The position numbers were made by a program, and so were the translations under genes. The notes under the pieces are model-generated. The model had not been told where the DNA came from. It ran no database searches and saw only the letters and a program-made list of their open reading frames with translations. Shown here piece by piece: positions 56,485-64,000 of a stretch of 64,000 bases of DNA. Location: NCBI RefSeq assembly GCF_963259705.1, contig NC_081853.1:2790001-2854000 (forward strand), in the 5' to 3' direction. The first letter of the stretch is position 1, and the number at the start of each line of letters is the position of its first letter. This DNA is from Myotis daubentonii (taxonomy: Eukaryota; Chordata; Mammalia; Chiroptera; Vespertilionidae).

Positions 56485-57810
56485 GGAGGGAGGAGGGCGA
56501 GGGGAGGGAGGAGGGCAAGGGGGGGAGGAGGGCAAGGGGAGGGGGGAGGAGGGCAAGGGGGGAGGAGGGCAAGGGGGAGGAGGGCAAGGGGGGAGGAGGG
56601 CAAGGGGAGGGAGGAGGGCAAGGGGGGGGAGGAGGGCAAGGGGGGGAGGAGGGCAAGGGGGGGAGGAGGGCAAGGGGAGGGAGGAGGGCGAGGGGGGGAG
56701 GAGGGCAAGGGGGGGAGGAGGGCGAGGTGAGGGAGGAGGGCGAGGGGAGGGAGGAGGGCGAGTGGGGGGAGGAGGGCGAGGGGGGAGGGAGGGCGTGGGA
56801 GGGAGGAGGGGCGGGGAGGGGAGGAGGGCGAGGGGAGGGAGGAGGGCGAGGGGAGGGAGGAGGGCGAGGGGAGGGAGGAGGGCGAGAGGGAGGGAGGAGG
56901 GCGAGGGTGGGAGGAGGGCGAGGGGAGGGAGGAGGGCGAGGGGGGGAGAGGAGGGCGAGGGGAGGGGAGGAGGGCGGGGGGGAGGAGGCGAGGGGAGGAG
57001 GAGGGCGAGGGGGGGAGGAGGGGCGAGGGGGGGGAGGAGGAGGCGAGGGGGGGGAGGAGGGCGAGGGGGGGGAGGAGGGCGAGGGGAGGGAGGAGGGCAA
57101 GGGGGGGGAGGAGGGCAAGGGGAGGGAGGAGGGCAAGGGGGGAGGAGGGCAAGGGAGGGAGGAGGGCGAGGGGGGGAGGAGGGCGAGGGGGGAGGAGGGC
57201 GAGGGGAGGGAGGAGGGCAAGGGGGGGAGGAGGGCAAGGGGAGGGAGGAGGGCAAGGGGGGAGGAGGGCAAGGGGGGAGGAGGGCAAGGGGGGAGGAGGG
57301 CGAGGGGAGGGAGGAGGGCGAGGGGGGGAGGAGGGCGAAAGGGAGGGAGGAGGGCGAGGGGAGGGAGGAGGGCGAGGGGAGGGAGGAGGGCGAGGGGGGG
57401 AGGAGGGCGAGGGGAGGGAGGAGGGCGAGGGGGGGAGGAGGGCGAGGGGAGGGAGGAGGGCAAGGGGGGAGGAGGGCAAGGGGAGGGAGGAGGGCGAGGG
57501 GGGGAGGAGGGCGAGGGGAGGGAGGAGGGCGAGGGGGGGAGGAGGGCGAGGGGGGGAGGAGGGCGAGGGGAGGGAGGAGGGCGAGGGGAGGGAGGAGGGC
57601 GAGGGGGGGAGGAGGGCGAGGGGAGGGAGGAGGGCGAGGGGGGGAGGAGGGCGAGGGGGGGAGGAGGGCGAGGGGAGGGAGGAGGGCGAGGGGAGGGAGG
57701 AGGGCGAGGGGAGGGAGGAGGGCGAGGGGAGGGGAGGGCGAGAGGCGAGGGGGGAGGAGGGCGAGGGGAGGGAGGAGGGCGAGGGGGGGAGGAGGGCGAG
57801 GGGAGGGAGG
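56485..57810. repeat. 1.3-kb G-rich minisatellite
   Basis: A tandem array of a 16-19-base unit of the type ggaggagggcgagggga, purine-only except for one C per unit. Two main variants differ at one base, gcgagg (CpG) and gcaagg (CpG lost). The gcaagg form dominates the left 240 bases and recurs in patches near 57107-57160 and 57207-57290. The G-rich strand is the + strand and has dense potential for G-quadruplexes. Open frames of 270-400 codons on both strands (Gly/Arg/Glu or Pro/Ser/Leu) are artefacts of the array. Confidence 0.97.
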
Positions 57811-58404
57811 GTGAGCCTGTGTCAGGCGCGTGCCATGGCTTTGGCAGAACAGTTGTTATCCCTGCCCAGGCTGAAGCTTCTCAGGAGATGGCACCTCTCA
57901 CCCACCGTCCGGACCACATTGTTTTAAAGTTAGGTCCTGGACCGGGATGATTGGACTCCTGGGTGAGCTCCCATTAGGAATTCCAGATGTCGTGGCTGTT
58001 GATGATCATTTTAGTGAGTATTAGCCCGTCTGTAGGTCACTGATTTCCAATCCCTCTCATCCCTTCTCACCAGTAGGAAAGGGTGTGGTGTGCTGAGAAC
58101 ATGTGTTGACTGCAGATTCGGATGAAGACAGAATTCGAGTCCCCATATACTTGTGTTTTAATAGAAGCTGGTTCCCAGCAGAACGGAATTAGACGGAAGC
58201 ATCGTTAGTCCGGGCATTTCCCACCGATACCTGAGGTGTGAACTCATGCCTGTATTTTCTTGAATAGCAGCCTGTCCACCTGATGAAAGGCATACTGTAG
58301 CTTTTAAAAACATCTATTACCTCTTAAAATGTAAGACTTGGTACATAAAATAGAATATACTGTACTTTATTGAATCACCCAGACCTTTATTTTAAAGCAT
58401 TCTT
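57811..58404. other. Unique intronic spacer
   Basis: Mixed unique sequence between the minisatellite and a SINE. No gene is recognised. Confidence 0.5.
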
Positions 58405-58626
58405 TTTTTATTATTATTTTATTGTTATTGATTTCAGAGAGGAAGGGAGAGGGAGAGAGAGATAGAAACATCAGTGATGAGGAAGAATCATTGATTGGCT
58501 GCCTCCTGTACATCCCCTATTGGGGTTGGAGCCTGCAACCCAGGCATGTGCCCTTGACCAGAATCGACCTGGGACCCTTCAGTCCGCACACTGACGCTCT
58601 ATCCACAGAGCCAAACCAGCCAGGGC
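58405..58626 (-). mobile_element. VES SINE
   Basis: In reverse orientation: T-rich tail, ttgatttcagagaggaaggg, gagagagagatagaaacatc, then tRNA-derived head with gtgcccttgaccagaatcga and ctctatccacagagccaaac. It closely matches the copy at 47131. A clear target duplication was not found. Confidence 0.92.
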
Positions 58627-61289
58627 CAGTTTATCTCATACCAGGTACAGCAGAAATAAAGTGAGAATGTCGGCCAAGTCAACCAGTCATTGCTTTCTTA
58701 TCCCTCTCAAGAGGCATCCCAATTTGGGAGATGTTGAAATGAAAAACAAAAAAGGAACCTTAGAAGCTATTAAAGCCAGTACACAACATGCTTATTAAGT
58801 TATAAAGCACAATCACAGGCATCCACAGCCACCCTCCCCCCCAGTCACCCCAGAATTGGCCCATTGCACATAGCGTGCATCTCCTCCCATGGCCCTCCTC
58901 CTGAATTTGGGTTTATTATTTCTTTGCTTTTCAGAGGTACTGAACTCTCTTTCCTATTAAACTCTGTTCTCAGTCACTGCTGTCCCGGGGGCAGCACTAG
59001 GGAACTGGGTAAGCGGATCCGCGGGGCCGGCCCAGGCCTCCTGTCCTGCAGGGTGTGGCTCGCTACCATTGCCCACTGTGAGTGCGACACAGGGGGCACC
59101 TCTGCCAGCTTGGACTGGACACAATTGTGCCTCCCTGCTGAACTCTCGGCCACTTCTCTTTACCCCGTTCTATCCGAATGCCTGATTCTCCCGTGGGGAT
59201 AGGTCTCCCCCACCCAGCGATCCTGCTAGAGTCGCTGTAGCAGGATTCCTGTTTGTTGAAGTTTGGCGCCTGACATAATAAGAAGAGATAGCTTAGATTA
59301 CATTGTCTGGCCCTTTCTGTGTAATCTCACCAAACTGACCTAAGTGAGGTCAGTGCTAAGATTGTTCCCATTGAACAGATGAGGACCGCAATCGCTCACG
59401 CCATTCAGATCCCACAAATGAAGGGAGAGGCTGCCCCGTCGGCACTGTTTTGCTGAGCACACTTCAGTTTTTCTCCAGCTCAAGGCTTTATCTTATCCTT
59501 GGACATCTGGTTCAGAAATAAACGGGGGAAAACCAAATAAATGAAATTAGATACAAATTTTCCCTAAGGGTGAGGTCAGCAACATTTTTTTATTGTTTAG
59601 GCAACATCTGTATTTTTCATGTTATTTACTGATCCATTGGATTTCTTTCTTTATTGATTGATTTATAAGAGAGCCATATGTACCGTAAGAATTAGACCTT
59701 TTTTCTAGGTTAATGAAATGCTGTTATTTACTTAGTGTTTTCAGTGACCTGTTGAATTTGCTACACCGTTTCTGCCATATTCAATTTTAATGTAATCTTA
59801 TCTGTCAATTGTTTCTTTATAGTTCTGGAGCTTCTTGTTGTTATACCTCTGAGATGACAAGACCATTTCCATTTTTTCTTTTTAAAATCTTTTAAATAAA
59901 TGTAGAGAAGGCTGGCATCTTCCAGGACCCTCCTTACCTTGGCTCAGTCATTTGTCCTTCTTTTTGACCAATGCACTGATTGAGCCCTGTGACGTGCAGA
60001 GCCTCGCACGGGTCCTGCGGGCGCACTGGACACATTGCAGTGGCCGGAGCTGATGTGCCTTCTCAGGACCCCTTGGCTGTCTGCAGAGCAGAGATGTCAG
60101 GGGCAAGAGGGAAGCGAAGAGAGGGGGGCTGTGCCCACGCGGAGCAGACCCCGGATTTGGTCACAGATCCAGGTCCACCTAAGATTTCCCCGCGTGCTCT
60201 TGTGGGCCTGCTGCCCTGGCAGCCTGGGCGTCTGGAGTGTGAGCCTCCAGCAGGGCGCGGGGGAGGCTGGCGCTGGCAGCTGGGCCGTGGCCATGGCCTT
60301 GGCCACCTTGCTAGCTCAGTGCCAGGAGGAGAGTGGGCTCAGCGCTGTGGGCAGCTGCACCCATTCCCCACCTGCGGTCCCTGGGAGCTCAGAGAAGTCG
60401 CTGGGTTTCTCTGGCACCTTGCCTGCCCTTTGCGGCCAGGTATTCGCTCTGCATCCGCACCGTCCGCCTAGGAGCCTCGCCCTGTGAGGTGCGCTCTTGC
60501 TCACAGTTCTAGTATTTATAGTTGTTCACATTTGAAATGTAGTGTCTGAGCTTCGGAGAAGATGAGACAATTAGAGGAGTTTGCAAAGCACATCCAAGTT
60601 GTTTATTTCTTAAAGGACTGAAAGAATGTGACTCCATGCAATCTGTTAATATAATCCTCCTTTTCTTGAAGGTCCATGAACATCTTTTGCTTAATCAGTG
60701 TTTTATTTTCTTGCTCTTCATTTTATAAGCGACTCTTCCCCTTGACTCCCAGTCTCAGGAGACAGCAGTGCTTCCCTTGACAACACAGAGGAGGGGTCAG
60801 CTCTGTGTTTATTTTCTAAGTATTGGTTTTCCAAGACAGTCTCATGAAAAGGACCAGTATTTCTAAGTCATTTTTTAGTGTAAGGAGGGCCAGGTTTGGA
60901 CATTGAAATTAATTTTCCTTATCTCACCACACAAATAGCCACTCTGACTTCTTTGATTTATTACCTGGGACGGTTCATCAGCACTGAGAACAGAGGGCGG
61001 GGCGACATCACCTTACGTGGCCCCATTCGTCACAGCACGAAGCATCGCCCTGAATGCCCGCGACCGAGCCCCGGCCCCGGAGGGCCCTGTGCCCCAAGTA
61101 CTCTTTTCATTTCTGGGCAAGTTGCCTCCACCCAAAAATCCTTCCCACTTTCCTCCCCAACATAGTGTAAAAGAACTTTCTAAATTGAAAATGTAATTCC
61201 TGGTTAAAGACAAGGTACCGACAAGGAGGAAAAATTTAAAACCATGTCTCCCACCATGGACTTGTATAGAGACTGTGTAAAGAACCCTC
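58627..61289. other. Unique intron with faint MIR
   Basis: A MIR-like stretch in reverse (ttcccattgaacagatgagg) lies near 59360-59390. 59470-59920 is AT-rich and may include diverged LINE debris. 59980-60490 is GC-rich with unrecognised open frames. No gene is supported. Confidence 0.45.
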
Positions 61290-61830
61290 CAAACTCTACA
61301 ATAATTCTTTTTATTTTAAAAGTGGGCAAAAGAACAGAAATTTCACCCCCTAAAAAGGATATACTGAAGGTGTGAAATCTCTAGGGAAATGCAAATTATA
61401 ACCATGCTGGGAAGACAACAATGACATGAGATATCACTTCATGCCTATTAAAATGGCAAAGGTTTAAAAATACCAGCAAAACCAGTGCTGAAAGGATGTG
61501 GAACAAATGAACTTCCATGCATTGCTGATGGGAAGGCAGATGGGCAGCGCTCTGCAAACCGTTGGGTCAGTTTCTTTAAGAATTAAATATGCAGTTACCC
61601 TGTGACAGCACTCACACTCCGAGGACAAGGACATATGTTTACAGAAAACCTACACATGTTCATAGAAGCTTCACGTGCAGTTGCCCTGTGCTGGGCGACA
61701 CCCCGTAGGTGCACGGATGAGCTGTGGGATCTCCGCACAGCAGGACGACACTCAGCAATGAGGAAGGGCAAGCTATTAGTCTTCCCAGCGGCTGGAACAC
61801 TCAGGGGCATGTTGAGTGACACATGATCCA
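61290..61830 (+). mobile_element. L1 ORF2 3'-end remnant
   Basis: gaaatgcaaattataaccat, gacatgagatatcacttcat, gcctattaaaatggcaaagg, gaaaggatgtggaacaaatg and acacatgttcatagaagctt follow the conserved order near the end of L1 ORF2. Many stops and changes show a long-dead copy. The right part is strongly diverged. Confidence 0.8.
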
Positions 61831-62904
61831 CGTGTGATGGGCGGGTCAGCGGTGGCCAGAGGTTAGCGGTGGAGGCGGGTGTGGCTGGTGGGCTGCCCGA
61901 AGGGGCTGCAGGGGTGATGGAGCGGCTCTGTGTCCTGATCACGGTGGTGACTATGAATTCCTGTGTGTTAGCACCATATACCCCCACACCCAGAGTCCAC
62001 TTGACACACATAAAGCAACACCGCCACCTAAGCACACGCTCCTGCCGTCTGGCAGCACGAGCCTGCCTCGGACCCGTCCCGCCGGGTCCCAACACCCCGT
62101 GGTCACCCCGATTTCTGTCTTCGGGCACACTCATCTCTCTGCCCAAACCGCCCTGCCCACCTTTCTGCATACCTACCTCCCCTCGCTAACCCACAGGCCC
62201 CTTGCCGCTCAGGTTTGGGCACCCTGGCACCTGCTCTAAGAGCTGCCTCTGCACACCCAGCCCTGGGCATGGGTGAGCCACGTCCTGGTGCTGCTGCCTC
62301 TCCAAGGGCCTCGCCCACCCGCCGTGGCTCCGGGAGAGCTGGCCCAGTGCCCCGCAGTCAGTGAGCGAACCGGGAGGCACCTCCTTAGGGAGAGAAGAGA
62401 CTTGCGGGGAAACGCAGCTCCTGTTCCGGAACCCACCGCCACAGCACTGCTCGCGGCAGCTCTCACGTGGTGCTTCAGGGGCCAGGCCTGTCCCGAGAGC
62501 TCTGCGTACGGAGTCACGGTCGTCTCCGGCGGCCCCGCAGGCCGTGCGCAGGCCTCCCTCCACACCTGCGGCGGCTACAGCCGGAGCAGCGAGGCCGAGC
62601 AGCAGTGAGTGGGGTTGGGACCCGGTGTGCCCCACCCTCCAGCAGCTGTGGCACAAGTGGGAGAGCGCAGCGAGGAGGCGGGCTTTCCTCGCAGGGCACA
62701 TGCTGACCCCCTCCCCAGGCAGGCCGCCCTCACCCTTCTCCAGCAAGGACTCCGCGTTTGGGTCTGGATCAGCATTAGAATAGATAACCGCAGTGATTCG
62801 AAAAGGAAGCCGACCATCAAAATAGAAAGCACACACGCCCACAAACAGAATAACTCGGACTGTATTTTATGACTCTCGAAGTGTGTCACCTATGTGTTCT
62901 CCTA
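61831..62904. other. GC-rich intron with CpG-rich patch
   Basis: 62270-62610 has dense CpG and overlapping open frames on both strands. A donor-like gcagtgagt lies near 62604. No protein family is recognised and no acceptor is evident, so no exon is called. Confidence 0.45.
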
Positions 62905-63010
62905 AGATGCCCATCACCCCTAGTCACTATTGTCACCTCCTCTTTGTAGGTGAGGAAACTGAGGCACAGAGAGAAGGGGGGCCTGCCCTGGGGCACCAGG
63001 TTGGTCCATG
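62905..63010 (-). mobile_element. MIR fragment
   Basis: In reverse orientation, taggtgaggaaactgaggca followed by cagagagaagg and a degraded ccaggttggtc tail matches the MIR core. Confidence 0.65.
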
Positions 63011-63039
63011 CGAGACGCCCAGGCAAGTTCTGTTTTCCC

Positions 63040-63072
63040 CTTGCTCTCCTCCCCCCCGACCCCCCCCCCCCT
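63040..63072. repeat. C-rich homopolymer tract
   Basis: Two interrupted C-runs in a C-rich context, likely length-variable. Confidence 0.85.
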
Positions 63073-63149
63073 GTGCTTCCGCTTCCATTTATGTTCCTAT
63101 TCATTGAGTGAGAGAAACTCATAAAATGTAGATGCAGACTAGATGACCT

Positions 63150-63720
63150 CTCTTTTCTGCACGTATGAGTCTCGGGACAAATTGCCACAAACTTAGCAGC
63201 TCACAGTTCTATAGTCAGAGGTTGAGCACAGGGTATCAGAAGGTGCAGCGTGAGAGGTGTTACCTGGGCTGCCGAGTTCTGTCTGAGGCTCTGGCCAATT
63301 ATCCGCTTCGCACCTCATTGCGGTTGTTGGTAGAACTCAGTTCTTTGTGGCTGTAGGACTGAGGTCCTCATTTCCTTGCTGGCTGTCAGACAGGGGCCTC
63401 GCCCAGCCTAGGGCTGCCCACACTATTGCTCTGTGGCCTCCACCTTGGTGGCTGCACTGGTGCATCACATCTTACTTGCCTTTGAATCTCTGACTTCATC
63501 TCTAACCAAACACTCCAATAGAAACTCCAATAGAAACCCCATGTCATTGTTTCCGTCCCTTTCTGATTACCTCCCTATCCTCCGGTCAGCTGACCTGGGA
63601 CTTTAAATCCAGCTGCAGAATTCTTCACAGCAACACCTTGGTCAGTGTTTGACTGAGTACGTGGAACAGGAGTGGGAATGTGGGAGGTCACCTTAAACCG
63701 CTGCCTCCACTAATGCACTG
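63150..63720 (+). mobile_element. Possible old LTR- or LINE-derived repeat
   Basis: gggacaaattgccacaaact and ttagcagctcacagttctat resemble a frequent old mammalian repeat block (accacaaacttagtggct type). Later parts are unspecific. The family is not assigned. Confidence 0.4.
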
Positions 63721-64000
63721 TGCATGGAAAGTGCAGACGGACCCAGTCAGCCAGCTCTCAGCTATTTCCTTCCCAGGAGGACTTACACAAGTTCGCTTAT
63801 GTTTTTAGAGTTTATTGCCAACATTTTGTGTTTATTAGGCCATTTGATTAAAACATTCACAATCTGTGTACGATTTTTGCCTTAAAATGAAGGATTGAAA
63901 AAGAATGAGGTAAAACAGTATCTATGCAATTGTATATCATCAACAATTCCGTGAGCTCATCTTTTGTTTCAGCATGTTTCAACCTGAGATTTCTTCTCAA
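63721..64000. other. AT-rich intronic sequence at window edge
   Basis: CpG-poor unique sequence running out of the window. No gene is seen. Confidence 0.45.

Larger units (their letters stand above)
21162..64000 (+). other. FOXP1: FOXP1 intron after the first coding exon
   Basis: No sequence encoding the next conserved FOXP1 segment (the ALQVARQ region and on) is seen, so the intron runs past the end of the window. A very long intron here agrees with the known large size of the gene in mammals. It holds many transposons and three minisatellites, listed separately. Confidence 0.8.

Noticed and set aside
56319..57950. Very long open frames (up to about 400 codons) on both strands
   Set aside because: They are produced by the G-rich minisatellite: a tandem unit without stops reads as Gly/Arg/Glu or Pro/Ser/Leu repeats. 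No unique protein segment or exon signal is present.
1..64000. A microRNA gene, snoRNA or other classical small RNA gene
   Set aside because: I saw no sequence I could match to a known small RNA; the only strong hairpins are transposon ends.

Overview
The window is mammalian nuclear DNA, almost certainly from a vespertilionid bat. This rests on the mobile elements: four SPIN-type hAT copies, a HeliBat-type Helitron end-to-end copy, VES-type tRNA-derived SINEs, a piggyBac-like TTAA-flanked miniature element and several other young hAT miniature elements. That combination is known from vesper bats. There are no bacterial-type operons or compact genes.

The only protein-coding sequence I can support is one exon on the + strand: the first coding exon of the forkhead transcription factor FOXP1 (exon 20977-21161, start codon 20988, codons 1-58). 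It begins with the hallmark MMQESG and ends inside the start of the glutamine-rich region. Everything before 20977 is read as the 5'-UTR-side intron and everything after 21161 as the next, very long intron. The next exon is not in the window. The other long open frames lie in GC-rich introns, minisatellites or repeats and show no recognisable protein.

Layout. 1-7.4 kb: unique intron with an old nested hAT, a MER20-like copy, simple repeats and a CpG-rich patch. 7.4-7.6 kb: an almost perfect 211-bp palindromic hAT miniature element. 9.48-9.88 kb: a dense cluster of forkhead-type motifs in a FOXP1 intron. 12.2 and 14.6 kb: SPIN copies, the second abutting a long pyrimidine repeat. 16.08-18.31 kb: a young, internally deleted antisense endogenous retrovirus with two LTRs, a lysine-type primer binding site, a polypurine tract and a 6-bp target duplication. 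20.98-21.16 kb: the FOXP1 exon behind an unusual poly-C splice acceptor. 29.5-30.5 kb: a SPIN, a piggyBac-like element with 44-bp internal repeats and an old SINE. 32.5-33.2 kb: ancient MER5A/MIR-type debris. 35.0-35.5 kb: a CpG-island-like patch. 36.9, 44.6 and 56.5-57.8 kb: minisatellites, the last a 1.3-kb G-rich array. 45.5-49.3 kb: a dense transposon zone. 50.7-51.2 kb: an L1 3' end. 53.2-54.0 kb: an old hAT followed by a Helitron. 58.4 kb: a SINE. 61.3-61.8 kb: an L1 ORF2 remnant. 62.3 kb: another CpG-rich patch.

All repeat identities come from reading motifs, terminal repeats and target duplications by eye. Repeat edges without a stated duplication are approximate. Regulatory statements are inference.
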